Shown here: in pieces, positions 7,942 to 16,716 of the stretch
How positions within the stretch are numbered: the stretch's first letter is position 1
Layout: every line of letters starts with the position of its first letter
Source of the DNA: Dictyobacter arantiisoli
GTDB taxonomy: Bacteria > Chloroflexota > Ktedonobacteria > Ktedonobacterales > Ktedonobacteraceae
Reading direction: 5' to 3'
NCBI RefSeq assembly: GCF_008326305.1
Contig: NZ_BIXY01000001.1
Span: 124,001-188,000, forward strand
DNA length: 64,000 bases
Translations under genes and position numbers: made by a program
The notes under the pieces: generated by a model
What the model was told of the DNA's origin: nothing
What the model saw: the letters and a program-made list of their open reading frames with translations, nothing else
The model's database searches: none

Positions 7942-8427
7942 CTAATGCTCCCTGGGGCCATCAATAAGTAGATTGATGGCATGTGGCAATACGGGCAGGA
8001 CATATTCGAGGCATTCCTGCACTGCCTTGGGGCTCCCTGGCAGATTAATAATCAGAGTATGCCCACGTACGCCAGCTACGCCACGGGAAAGCATCGCCAT
8101 AGGCGTATATTGCAGGCTAATGGCACGTAATGCCTCAGCAATCCCCGGTGCCTCCCGTTCAATGACAGTGTTTGTCGCTTCAGGAGTGACATCGCGTGGA
8201 GCAAGACCAGTACCACCTGTGGTCAGAATCAGATTCAGATGTTGCTCATCGCTCCATTGGAGCAGGGTGCTGACAATCTGATCCTGCTCATCGGGAACAA
8301 TCCTCTGAGAATGGACAGCTGAGTCCGGGAGTCGAGCGACTAATTCCCGGATACGTTCGCCGCTGATATCCTGGCGTTCATGGCGGGCTGCTCCATCGCT
8401 AATGGTCAGAATGCCAATGGTGATCAT
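7942..8427 (-). CDS. MogA/MoaB-family molybdenum cofactor biosynthesis protein
   Basis: A 161-residue protein of the MoCF-binding fold, which adenylylates molybdopterin before metal insertion. Seen are ITIGILTISDGAARHERQDI at the N-terminus, LILTTGGTGLAPRDVTPEAT (the conserved pterin/nucleotide-binding loop) and GHTLIINLPGSPKAVQECL near the C-terminus. The start at 8427 is preferred over 8451 because GAGGGT lies just upstream and the ATG then follows the CpXC stop codon by a single base. With the ModC-like ATPase at 1507 this makes two molybdenum-related genes within 7 kb, though not in one operon. Confidence 0.9.
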   Translation of the reverse strand: MITIGILTISDGAARHERQDISGERIRELVARLPDSAVHSQRIVPDEQDQIVSTLLQWSDEQHLNLILTTGGTGLAPRDVTPEATNTVIEREAPGIAEALRAISLQYTPMAMLSRGVAGVRGHTLIINLPGSPKAVQECLEYVLPVLPHAINLLIDGPREH

Positions 8428-8428
8428 A

Positions 8429-9085
8429 TTACCCTCGTGTTGCCAATTCACGCATTAAAGCGCCTACCTGACGGCGAGATCCATGGACCCAGACGGTATA
8501 TTCATCGGGTTGATCTTCCACCTCGATACAGCATCCCATTTCGGTTGCGAGTTTGCGTGTAATATCATGGAATTGTCCGCGTTCCGCCTCATTCCGGCTC
8601 TGCGTACTCAAGGCCAGACGACCAAGGCGATCTTCTGGCGACAAAACAGCGCCAATCACCTCACCTAACTGCTCGATCCCAAAGACCACCTTCAAAGGAG
8701 GCATATCTTTCGCCTCGGAAGGGGTCAGCGAGACGACACGTCCGCCATTGTTATTCTCATCTTTATTACTTTGCTGATCACGCACCTTGCTCGCATCCAT
8801 GTATACGTCGCGCAACTTTTCGAGGATCAATATACGCGCATCCTCAGGAGCATCGGCGCGTGGATGTACATAGGCCAGAATTTTATAGGCTGGATCGGAA
8901 TAGACAAATGGCGTCGAAATAGCAGCCCTTCTCCCACAATTGGGACAGGTCGCCACATTGATTAAACCTGCCAGCACGACATAGCGCAGGTGTGGATCTT
9001 CTGCGGCATTTACATATTCATACGCCTGACCGGAAAATGGTTGTCCACAGGGACAGGTAAAAGTGTGTGTTGTTGAGCGTGACAT
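8429..9085 (-). CDS. CpXC-domain protein
   Basis: A 218-residue protein. The N-terminus carries a CPC motif (Cys11, Cys13) and a second pair CPNC (Cys47, Cys50), the arrangement that defines the CpXC domain, a probable zinc-binding module. The middle (VYMDASKVRDQQSNKDENNN) is polar. The C-terminal ~90 residues (LGEVIGAVLSPEDRLGRLAL onward) form a second alpha-beta region of unknown role. CpXC proteins have no agreed biochemical function. It is the first gene of the tight CpXC-mogA-WD40 group and starts 145 bases after the end of nurA. Confidence 0.8.
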   Translation of the reverse strand: MSRSTTHTFTCPCGQPFSGQAYEYVNAAEDPHLRYVVLAGLINVATCPNCGRRAAISTPFVYSDPAYKILAYVHPRADAPEDARILILEKLRDVYMDASKVRDQQSNKDENNNGGRVVSLTPSEAKDMPPLKVVFGIEQLGEVIGAVLSPEDRLGRLALSTQSRNEAERGQFHDITRKLATEMGCCIEVEDQPDEYTVWVHGSRRQVGALMRELATRG

Positions 9086-9230
9086 ATGACAAATTCTTCG
9101 CTATAACTTCTATCTAGTGAACGGATACAGATCAATACTCTCATAAGTATAACATACTTTTTGCGAAGATTCCCCGGCCATTGCACATGCTGGATCGTCC
9201 ATTTTCCACTCACTACATCCATTTTCAAGG

Positions 9231-10499
9231 TCAGCGGCGGCGATTCTTGCTCAAGGCTTTGGTTGAGTAATTGAATTTGACTCCCTGATGCTCCATAAAA
9301 GCCTGGAAGTGGCCATAGAATTCGTTGCGGTCTTGCATGGAGATGACCGAGACGGCATCGGCGGTCTCAATGGCGTAGGGATAGCCATTGCCAGCAATAA
9401 TTTCAGCGCGCACTACATCTAATACGGGTTCGAGAATGCCATCATCGATCATCCAACGCGGAAACTCGAGGCGCGTCGGTGGCCGGGTGCCAGAGGTTTG
9501 CAAATAACAGAAGGCGATGCTGTTGTGATAGGAGCCATAGCTGGCGAGAACGTCGTTACGAGCACAGATCATGGCAGGTGTGCGATCCCCCCAGTGGAGA
9601 TGTCCCTTCCAGAGCAGGGCATCGTGTATTTTCCTGGTATCGCGCAAGACGGGTTGGGATGTGGTCGCATCCAGCCGCCGCAACATGGTAATCATATCGC
9701 GAGCATAGCTGGTATCAATATAGCCGATCAATGGCACGCGCAATTCCTCAGAGGTCCGCAGCAAAGAGATAGCAGCGTCGATGTAGCGCTGGCGATAGGG
9801 GTTGGGCATGGTGAGGGCGAAGGAGACGACCAGTGAGCCATCAAAGAAGACGACCGGACTGTATAATGGATCATCATCGCTGCGCACAGCCGCATACTGC
9901 TGCATAAGTGAGCAGAGCGTCTCAACTTCGAGCAGATAACGGCGCTGTGTTACCTGCATCTCAGAATAGGGATAGCTATCGGGATCATCTGAATCGTCGT
10001 GAACCTCTTCCATGAGCTCTTCGGGGGCCAGCACATCCATGCGCACATCTTTAGTATAGGGTTTGCTGCGCGAATGAGGATTAACAAAGAAGCCAACCTG
10101 GACCAGACCAACAGGAATTGAGGCGTCGCGCCAGGGCATCAACTGGCTGCCATCAACCGCAATCGTTGTAATCCCTTCAATACATTCGGCCCACAGTCGG
10201 GATTGTTCATGGGTATGGAATTCCCGTCCAAAGGGAAAAACCGGACCGTGATAATCCTGTTCGGTGATATTTGCCAGCCAGTGATCAAACTCCATGGTAG
10301 GACGAGCACCTGCGGAGGATATACCGCTATCCTCAGGAGGTAACATCCTTTCAAGCTGATTGCTGGATGTATAACGCTCATGAAGGCTTTCAAGGGCGTG
10401 TTGATAGAGTAATAGCTGCTCGGTGAAAGAGCCATCAAACTGCGAGAATTGTCCTTTTTTCGCGTTGAGCGCGGCCAATAACTTGCCTTTGTGCAGCAT
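9231..10499 (-). CDS. NurA-domain nuclease
   Basis: A 422-residue protein with the NurA fold, a 5'-3' nuclease of double-strand-break resection that in archaea works with the HerA translocase, Mre11 and Rad50. The metal-binding aspartates are visible in TIAVDGSQL (Asp116) and in PVVFFDGSLVVSF (Asp220), and the C-terminal histidine/aspartate region includes YPYAIETADAVSV. The GGGAGAG ribosome site is 3 bases before the ATG. It starts 12 bases after the Rad50 stop, so the two are certainly co-expressed. No herA or mre11 is in the window. Bacterial NurA homologues are poorly characterised, so the exact activity is inferred. Confidence 0.82.
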   Translation of the reverse strand: MLHKGKLLAALNAKKGQFSQFDGSFTEQLLLYQHALESLHERYTSSNQLERMLPPEDSGISSAGARPTMEFDHWLANITEQDYHGPVFPFGREFHTHEQSRLWAECIEGITTIAVDGSQLMPWRDASIPVGLVQVGFFVNPHSRSKPYTKDVRMDVLAPEELMEEVHDDSDDPDSYPYSEMQVTQRRYLLEVETLCSLMQQYAAVRSDDDPLYSPVVFFDGSLVVSFALTMPNPYRQRYIDAAISLLRTSEELRVPLIGYIDTSYARDMITMLRRLDATTSQPVLRDTRKIHDALLWKGHLHWGDRTPAMICARNDVLASYGSYHNSIAFCYLQTSGTRPPTRLEFPRWMIDDGILEPVLDVVRAEIIAGNGYPYAIETADAVSVISMQDRNEFYGHFQAFMEHQGVKFNYSTKALSKNRRR

Positions 10500-10511
10500 A
10501 ATCTCTCCCTG

Positions 10512-13500
10512 CTAGTTAGTCGACAGCAATGAACGATCCTGTCCATGCGTTCCCGTATCACTCTGCCAGGTCTGGTTAAAGGTGGCCTGGGGCAATGCTC
10601 CATCATCGTCATCGAGGATGCGCGTCTCGCCATTGACCTTGTTGAGACGAACCAGACTGTCGAGTCCCTGTTCAAACGTATCATCGTGACTGATCACAAT
10701 CAACTGATCAAAGCCACGCACACGCCGGATCTGCTCGGCCAGATTCATACGCCGTAGCTCATCCATGTTCTGGGTGGGCTCATCGAAGAAGGCAATATTG
10801 AGAGTTGAGAGCTTCTTGAGGAGCGCCAGACGGACCGCGAGGGCGGCACTCATCTGCTCGCCGCCACTCAATTGGGCAAAGCTGCGATCAACGCTCTGGC
10901 GGCGCATAATGATCTCATAATCATTGCGCCAGGATAACTGGACACTGCGATCACCGATCACCTCGCCAAAAATACGATTAGCCTCCGCGGAAATATCGGC
11001 CAACATCGCCTTTAAAACATGGGGAGCGGCCTCTTTAATCATGCCACGGAACTGCTCGGTCATTTTGGTGAGATCGTTTAAGGTCTGTTGTTCGGTACGG
11101 GCCGTCTCTAATTCATGATAGAGCGCCTCGGCTCGTTCGATATCCTGTTCCAGCTTCGCAATTTGCTCTTGCAGAGATTTCATGTTTCCGGCCAGTTCGT
11201 TCTGCGTATCTTTAAGCTGCCCAATCGTTGTGCGCAGGGTATCCAGTTCTTGCTGCTGGAAAGCTGCCTGAGCCTGCTGAAAGGCTTGCTGAAGCTGTTG
11301 CAATTGCTGTGCGGCCTGTGCAGTGGCCGTGCTTTGCTGCTGATAAGCCTCTGTGCGTTCAGGGAGAAGCTGGGCCTCATTCTGATATTGGAGATAACGC
11401 TGATAACCAGCCTTACTGAGCTGGCTAATAGCCTCCTGCTGCGCGATCATACTATCCAGCGTGGCATAAGCTACCAGTTGGCTATCCAGGGCCTGTAACT
11501 GCTCCTCTGACTGCTGTTGCTGTAATCGAGAACTGGCAAGCTGTTGCTGATACTGGGCCTCTTTCGCAATCACCTCTTGTCTGGCTCGGCTCTCAGAACG
11601 GGGATCATTCAATGCAACCAGTTCCGCTTCAAGCTGCTTGAGTCTGCTCAAGCTCCCCTGCAATTGTGTAGCCTCTTGTTGAAATGTCTGGATATCGGCA
11701 GCCACCTGTTCAAGCTGACGATGCCATTGCTCCTGCTGCTTCTGCAAGCCATCCAATTCACGTACCTGCTTATCGGCGTTCCGACTCTCACGTAACTCTT
11801 TCTCCGCCTCTTGCAGTTGCTGTTCTACCTGCTCGATAGCTTGCAGATCTTGATTGAGGATAGCAATTTCTTGCTCTGAACGTGTGATATCGCGTTTCAG
11901 ACGCTGCATCTGTTCTGCCAGTGCATCGCGCTTCTCAGTATAGAGTTGTTGTCTGCTCAAAGCCTCTACAAAGGGTTGGATCTGATCCATGCGCTCCGTC
12001 AGACGATTTTGCCGGGTGATAATAATTGCGATGTTTTGCTTTTCTGTGACCAGCAGATCTTCAAAATAAGACTCCAGACTGACGATGCCACGTTGGCGGA
12101 TGTTGAGACAACTTTCATTGAGCAAAGGACACTGTCCACCAGCTGATTGTGCCCGCGAACGGGCATAACCTTCAACGTTACCCTCTAAACGGTTCCGCTG
12201 TGCGGTAAGTTCCAGTAAGCGCTGTTCGAGCTCTGGCTGCTCCCCGGCCTCGCTACGATGCTTTGCGATATATTCCAGATTATTTTCAGCGCGCGCGAGT
12301 TTAACATTCAGTGGATCGTGCTCTTTCTGCCTTTCTTGCAAGAGCCTGATCTTCTCCTGGAGCTGTTGCTGCTTTTCGCTACGACGACCAGCCAGAGCTC
12401 GTAAATCGGTATAGGTCTCAGTGCGCGCTTCCAGCAATTGAGCCAGCGGCTGCAAGGGCTCGATAGCACTGATACGGACCTGACAACGTTCGCATTCCTG
12501 TTTCAAGCGTTTATATTGTGCCTGCGCCTGCTCGATCCTGATCGTGATATCATCATAGCGCTGCTTCTGCTGGCGCGCCTCATCGCGCTGCTGCTCCAGG
12601 CTCATCTGCCTTTCAACCAGTGGAGCGAGATCAGCAATACGGCGGCGGGCGCTCTCGACCTCCTGCAACTGATCCTGATGATGTTTGATGCGCTCCTCAA
12701 GCTGGAGGCGGGTACTCTCTATCGATGAGTGTTGCTGGCGCAAGGCATCGCGCTGACTGATCTGTTGTCGTAAGTCGCGGAGCGTCAGGGTGGCCTGCTG
12801 ATTGCGTTCATAATCCACCTGAGACTCACTCACAATCTGCCGGGCGGTGCGAGCAGCCTCATAGCTCTGGGTACGTTGTTGTAGCAGTTGGAGGGCATAA
12901 TCATAATGCTGGGAGGCTTGCTGATGCTGAATATCCAGTTCTCTGAGCTGCTCGGCCTGTTGATCCAGAACAACTTTGCGCCGTTCATATTGAATAAGTT
13001 GCTCACTCAATTGTGCATTGCGTTGCATATTCTGCAGATCTTCCTGGCGCTTCACCTTTAAATCTGCGCGCCAGGCATCCAAATCCCGCGTCTCATATTG
13101 CAGGCGATCAATGATGCTCTGCTGTTCCTGGGCCTGAGCTTTATAATAATTCTGGGTATCAAGCAGATTCTTAGCGGCTGTGGGATAATCCTCGATCTGG
13201 AGCAGGGCATCAAAGGTAAGCTTCCGTTTGGCTGGAGTTTCCAGGAAGATGGAGGTAAATGTTCCCTGTGGAACACCCAGGGCGTCGCGGAAGAGGGCAT
13301 CCAGCGAGCGGCCACGCTCAATACCAAAGAGTTCGTGAAGCTTATCCAGAACGTCAGCCCGCTGCTCAAGGCGCATATCGGCCTCTTTGTCATAGATCAG
13401 CCAGTGCGCGCCAGAACCGATACGGCGCTCTACCGTGTAAGGACGCTCGTCGCTACCGATCAGATGAATGACAATCTTGCCACTTTTTTCGCCTTCGCGG

Positions 13501-13676
13501 ATAAACTGGCTCTGATTATAGGAAAGATGGTCGAAGAGCGCGAAACCGATAGCCTCAACCAGCGTCGTTTTGCCAGCGCCATTGGAACCACTGATAGCGG
13601 TTGTGCCACGTCGAACATCCACACTAATTTGACGATAACTTTTTATATTTTCTAACTCAATACGCGTAATGAGCAT
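10512..13676 (-). CDS. Rad50/SbcC-type SMC ATPase
   Basis: A 1054-residue DNA-repair ATPase. The N-terminal half-domain has ENIKSYRQISVDV and Walker A SNGAGKTT near residues 31-38. Two very long Gln/Glu/Leu-rich coiled coils follow, with a hinge at CPLLNESC (Cys516 and Cys523). The C-terminal half has the signature LSGGEQMSAAL and Walker B IAFFDEPTQNMD. The hinge cysteines are six residues apart, in place of the usual CxxC zinc hook. The ATG at 13676 gives the conserved MLITRIELENI start; a GTG 54 bases upstream adds an unconserved tail. Partnered with NurA and not with an SbcD/Mre11 nuclease, it probably tethers or processes DNA ends. Confidence 0.92.
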   Translation of the reverse strand: MLITRIELENIKSYRQISVDVRRGTTAISGSNGAGKTTLVEAIGFALFDHLSYNQSQFIREGEKSGKIVIHLIGSDERPYTVERRIGSGAHWLIYDKEADMRLEQRADVLDKLHELFGIERGRSLDALFRDALGVPQGTFTSIFLETPAKRKLTFDALLQIEDYPTAAKNLLDTQNYYKAQAQEQQSIIDRLQYETRDLDAWRADLKVKRQEDLQNMQRNAQLSEQLIQYERRKVVLDQQAEQLRELDIQHQQASQHYDYALQLLQQRTQSYEAARTARQIVSESQVDYERNQQATLTLRDLRQQISQRDALRQQHSSIESTRLQLEERIKHHQDQLQEVESARRRIADLAPLVERQMSLEQQRDEARQQKQRYDDITIRIEQAQAQYKRLKQECERCQVRISAIEPLQPLAQLLEARTETYTDLRALAGRRSEKQQQLQEKIRLLQERQKEHDPLNVKLARAENNLEYIAKHRSEAGEQPELEQRLLELTAQRNRLEGNVEGYARSRAQSAGGQCPLLNESCLNIRQRGIVSLESYFEDLLVTEKQNIAIIITRQNRLTERMDQIQPFVEALSRQQLYTEKRDALAEQMQRLKRDITRSEQEIAILNQDLQAIEQVEQQLQEAEKELRESRNADKQVRELDGLQKQQEQWHRQLEQVAADIQTFQQEATQLQGSLSRLKQLEAELVALNDPRSESRARQEVIAKEAQYQQQLASSRLQQQQSEEQLQALDSQLVAYATLDSMIAQQEAISQLSKAGYQRYLQYQNEAQLLPERTEAYQQQSTATAQAAQQLQQLQQAFQQAQAAFQQQELDTLRTTIGQLKDTQNELAGNMKSLQEQIAKLEQDIERAEALYHELETARTEQQTLNDLTKMTEQFRGMIKEAAPHVLKAMLADISAEANRIFGEVIGDRSVQLSWRNDYEIIMRRQSVDRSFAQLSGGEQMSAALAVRLALLKKLSTLNIAFFDEPTQNMDELRRMNLAEQIRRVRGFDQLIVISHDDTFEQGLDSLVRLNKVNGETRILDDDDGALPQATFNQTWQSDTGTHGQDRSLLSTN

Positions 13677-13882
13677 AATACAGCGGCCAGCCTTCCCTGC
13701 AGGCAATTGCGAAAATAAAGATACCTGCACAACAACTATTCTGTATCAAGATAGCAAAAGTGGAAACATTCAGGCGCATTATAACATGCCTGGGAAGAAT
13801 ACCCCTGGAGACAGGCAAGAGTGAGGAATGCCGATCCACACAGAGCCTCATCGTAAAGGATGAGGCTCCGTGCGCGGGAGGG

Positions 13883-15286
13883 CTATTTTTTCTTTGCAGG
13901 CGGAGGAAGAACCGCCGTTGGAGACGCGGCCGTTGGCGTCCTGGTGGCATTGATTTTGGCCTTTTCGTCGGCGACCTTGCGTTGTAAGGCTCGCAGGTAG
14001 GCCTGAGCGCCATCCAGATCAGACTGGGTGATGGCATCCAGTTGCTTTGGCATCAGGTTTACCTGATTAACCCAGGACTCCAGGACTTTTTGAATGGCAA
14101 TTAACGTTGCGTTATCCTGGTAGACGCCAGCCAGCCATTCACGAGCCGTTTTAAAGGCTTTAAGCATGCCCTGTAATACATCGCCAGTGATGGTCGCGCC
14201 AAATTTTACAATCGGTGAGACAAAGACATCATAAGCCTCGCGTGTCAGGCGGGCAGCAGAAATGGCCCCCTCAAGAGTAAAACCTTCAAGCGTATCCAGG
14301 GAGGAAACAAATTCCTTACGAGCCTGATCCACGCCCTGACTCACGCCTTTATTAAAGGCATCCTGTACCTGCTGCTCCACATTCGAGCCAACAGTACCGA
14401 CCGCTTGCGGCACTTTGGGACCATATTCAATGGCGGCGAATCCTACACCAGCCACGGCTGCCGCCCCGGCTCCAATTAATAAACCGCGTCGTGAAAGCTT
14501 CTTCTTTTTAGCGCCACGCTTCGACTGTCCCACCGACGAACGATCCTCTTCATACTCATACTCATATTCGTAGTTTGGATCTTCATCGGGATAGATACGC
14601 TCAGGAAGGGCCGGGCTCAGGCGCTGCGTCAATTTTGCCGGAACAGGCTGGCGCAAAGATGATGCTCGCGCTGGACGCAAAGACGGCTCATCATCATAAT
14701 CATCATCAAATGTACGCGTATAGCGTACACGCTGATTAAGAGATTCCTCAATCCCCAGATCAGGATCAACTTCAGCTAAATCACGCCAATCCTCATTGCG
14801 ATAGATATCGCCATATTCATCATCGTTATCATGCTCATCGTATTCATCATCTGAGGGCACTAGCAGAGAGCTGGTAAAAGGTAGCGGAGGAACATCGGCG
14901 CGTCCTGAGCGCGATTGACGGATGGGATGATGGACAAAGCGCACATTCGAGCCATATTCTTCCGCTCCGCTATGACGTGCGCCTGAACGCCTACCAGAGC
15001 GCGAACCAACCAGCCCCGCTTCTGGATTGGGCTGGTCTGAAAATTCAAGCTGTTCAATGCCATCCTCGCCCGGACGTTTACTCGCAATGATACTTTGACG
15101 CATGAGCTGTCGAGTTCGCCGGGGGTCAGGTCGCTGTGCCAGCATCATACCAGAGCGGCTCGCAGCATTGGTAGGATTACTGCGCACACTAGAATCGTTG
15201 GGGGTGCGCAATGGATTATAATCATAGCCATACTGACGTCCAGGGCTTTTACGGTAGGTTCGTCTTTCCAGGTGATCCTTCGACAT
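13883..15286 (-). CDS. Acidic membrane-anchored protein of unknown function with internal twin-arginine segment
   Basis: A 467-residue protein not recognised as any family. Residues 1-260 are disordered, rich in Asp, Glu, Arg, Ser and Tyr, with acidic runs such as DEYDEHDNDDEYGD. A lysine-rich patch then leads into SRRGLLIGAGAAAVAGVGF, which looks exactly like a Tat-type signal anchor but lies near residue 270. The ~180 residues after it are helical with no cysteines, ending in a Pro/Ala/Thr tail and KKK. The likely topology is a long cytoplasmic tail, one membrane pass and an external helical domain. The start at 15286 has GAGGAAAG 5 bases upstream; a longer frame to 15382 lacks this. Confidence 0.6.
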   Translation of the reverse strand: MSKDHLERRTYRKSPGRQYGYDYNPLRTPNDSSVRSNPTNAASRSGMMLAQRPDPRRTRQLMRQSIIASKRPGEDGIEQLEFSDQPNPEAGLVGSRSGRRSGARHSGAEEYGSNVRFVHHPIRQSRSGRADVPPLPFTSSLLVPSDDEYDEHDNDDEYGDIYRNEDWRDLAEVDPDLGIEESLNQRVRYTRTFDDDYDDEPSLRPARASSLRQPVPAKLTQRLSPALPERIYPDEDPNYEYEYEYEEDRSSVGQSKRGAKKKKLSRRGLLIGAGAAAVAGVGFAAIEYGPKVPQAVGTVGSNVEQQVQDAFNKGVSQGVDQARKEFVSSLDTLEGFTLEGAISAARLTREAYDVFVSPIVKFGATITGDVLQGMLKAFKTAREWLAGVYQDNATLIAIQKVLESWVNQVNLMPKQLDAITQSDLDGAQAYLRALQRKVADEKAKINATRTPTAASPTAVLPPPAKKK

Positions 15287-15553
15287 GCTTTCCTCTACTC
15301 CTCCTGAGTTGACAATCGCCAATTGGGGGCACTCATGCGGCACCAGAACGCAGGATAATGTAGCTCGTTCTTTATAATACACATTCTACATTACAACTGC
15401 CATTTCGTCCATATACCTACTCACCAATCAGCAAATTTCCCAGATTGTGCCAGATAGTCTGAATAGGAATAGTAACATCCTCCTATTCTTTTTCAATCTT
15501 ACCAAACAGGTAGCTGCTCAAGCGTTTCAATATCAGGTAGATGTTTACGTACC

Positions 15554-15596
15554 CATGACCTTTTTTTAGCACCTGAGGTGCTAAAAAAAGGTCATG
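15554..15596. repeat. Perfect palindrome, 21-bp arms
   Basis: Arms 15554-15574 and 15576-15596 are perfect reverse complements around a single G, with T7 and A7 runs flanking AGCACCT / AGGTGCT. It lies 2 bases left of the THP element and could be a bidirectional terminator or a recombination-prone cruciform. Confidence 0.7.
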
Positions 15597-15598
15597 TG

Positions 15599-15803
15599 AG
15601 AGAGTGTCAGCCTCTCGTGGTCTCCACAGTCTCTATGCATGAGTTTTCGCACCTGTGGTGCTCAAACATCTTTTTATGGTGTAGTGCAGGAAAGGTGCTA
15701 TGCACCTTTCCTGCACTACACCATAAAAAGGGCTCAGGCGCGCACGCGCCTGCCAGCCAGGGAGCAGCAAGATCGCGCTGGTATTGGGGGGCTGACACTC
15801 TCT
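15599..15803. repeat. Three-hairpin palindromic (THP) element, full copy, 205 bp
   Basis: The ends AGAGAGTGTCAGCC and GGCTGACACTCTCT pair over 14 bp, and further with G-T wobbles to 19 bp. Inside are a GC hairpin around GCACCTGTGGTGC, a central hairpin of exact 28-bp arms (15671-15698, 15702-15729) with loop TAT, and a GC hairpin around CAGGCGCGCACGCGCCTG. The other full copy at 56660-56864 is also 205 bp. Confidence 0.85.
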
Positions 15804-15992
15804 GATAAAATCATGAGAGTCCAGCACTCATAAGGCGGATGATATGGCACAAACAAAGAGGCGCTGCTTTTGTGCATCGAACAATGGTACTTCTTTCTCC
15901 ATGGAGAATGATAGCTGCCATTCGATAATTCAAAGGACGCGCCTGCCAGCAGGCACAAATCCATTATGCATATCGTGATTGAAAGCAAGCTA

Positions 15993-16001
15993 TGCTATAA
16001 T
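15993..16001 (+). promoter_or_regulatory. Extended -10 promoter of the MBL hydrolase gene
   Basis: TGCTATAAT fits the extended -10 consensus TGnTATAAT. No good -35 hexamer was found at the usual distance. It lies about 46 bases before the ATG at 16047. Confidence 0.5.
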
Positions 16002-16046
16002 GACTCTCAGTGTTATTTCGCCTGAGGGCCAGGAGGAACGGACAGC

Positions 16047-16712
16047 ATGCCTGAAACTGAAAGAGATACACAAAACATGCCAATCGTTGCATGTGTAACG
16101 GTTGGCGCTCTTGAGGAAAATTGCTATATCTATGCTTGCCCCGACACACGTGAGGCAGTTATCATCGATCCAGGGGATGAGCCAGAAAGAATTCTTGAGA
16201 CGATTCAAGAGCTCAAGCTTATTCCCAGGTATATCATAAACACTCACGGACACATTGACCATATTTGTGCCATTGATGCGGTCAGTGAAGTATATCCGGT
16301 ACCACTTGCAATTCATCCAGCTGACGTTCCTTTCTATACAGATGAACGAACAGCACAAAGTTATGGACTTCCGACTCCATTAGTCAAGAGGAAGCCAGAT
16401 ATTTTGCTTCAAGAAGGGGACCATATTTCATTTGGGACCTTAAGCCTTGAAGTTATGCATACCCCCGGTCATACTCCTGGCGGCATTAGTTTAATCAGCC
16501 CATCCTATTGTGTCTTTAGCGGTGATACCCTCTTCTATCGCAGCATCGGACGAACCGATTTGCCAGGGGGGAACTATGAACAGATTGAGCAATCGATCCG
16601 AAATAAATTATATACCCTTGAAGATGATCTCGTTGTCTTTCCAGGTCATGGGCAGCCAACAACTATTATAGAAGAAAAGTATGAAAACCCATTCGTAATT
16701 GCAGAGGAGTAA
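16047..16712 (+). CDS. MBL-fold metallo-hydrolase, glyoxalase II / YcbL-like
   Basis: A 221-residue metallo-beta-lactamase-fold hydrolase. The metal site is THGHIDH (66-72) with downstream [16 protein letters not shown] and [11 protein letters not shown]. The short length and lack of the C-terminal glutathione-binding helices fit the YcbL/GloB2-like group of thioester hydrolases better than classical glyoxalase II. An AGGAGG site at 16031-16036 supports the start. The stop codon is 4 bases before the GTG of the following UDP-glucose dehydrogenase gene, so the two are co-transcribed, though a shared pathway is not obvious. Confidence 0.88.
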   Translation: MPETERDTQNMPIVACVTVGALEENCYIYACPDTREAVIIDPGDEPERILETIQELKLIPRYIINTHGHIDHICAIDAVSEVYPVPLAIHPADVPFYTDERTAQSYGLPTPLVKRKPDILLQEGDHISFGTLSLEVMHTPGHTPGGISLISPSYCVFSGDTLFYRSIGRTDLPGGNYEQIEQSIRNKLYTLEDDLVVFPGHGQPTTIIEEKYENPFVIAEE

Positions 16713-16716
16713 AGTA

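Larger units (their letters stand above)
15287..16046. other. Divergent intergenic region with two palindromes
   Basis: The 760 bases hold a short palindrome (15554-15596), a complete THP element (15599-15803) and, near 15993-16001, the extended -10 promoter of the MBL gene. Open frames across the palindromes arise from their symmetry and are not genes. Confidence 0.6.

Noticed and set aside
13098-13655. 185-residue plus-strand ORF
   Set aside because: Antisense to the highly conserved Rad50 N-terminal half; explained by codon bias of the real gene.
15578-15827. Overlapping small ORFs on both strands over the palindromes
   Set aside because: They are mirror images created by the inverted repeats; no ribosome sites, no family motifs, and the same peptides appear at other THP copies.
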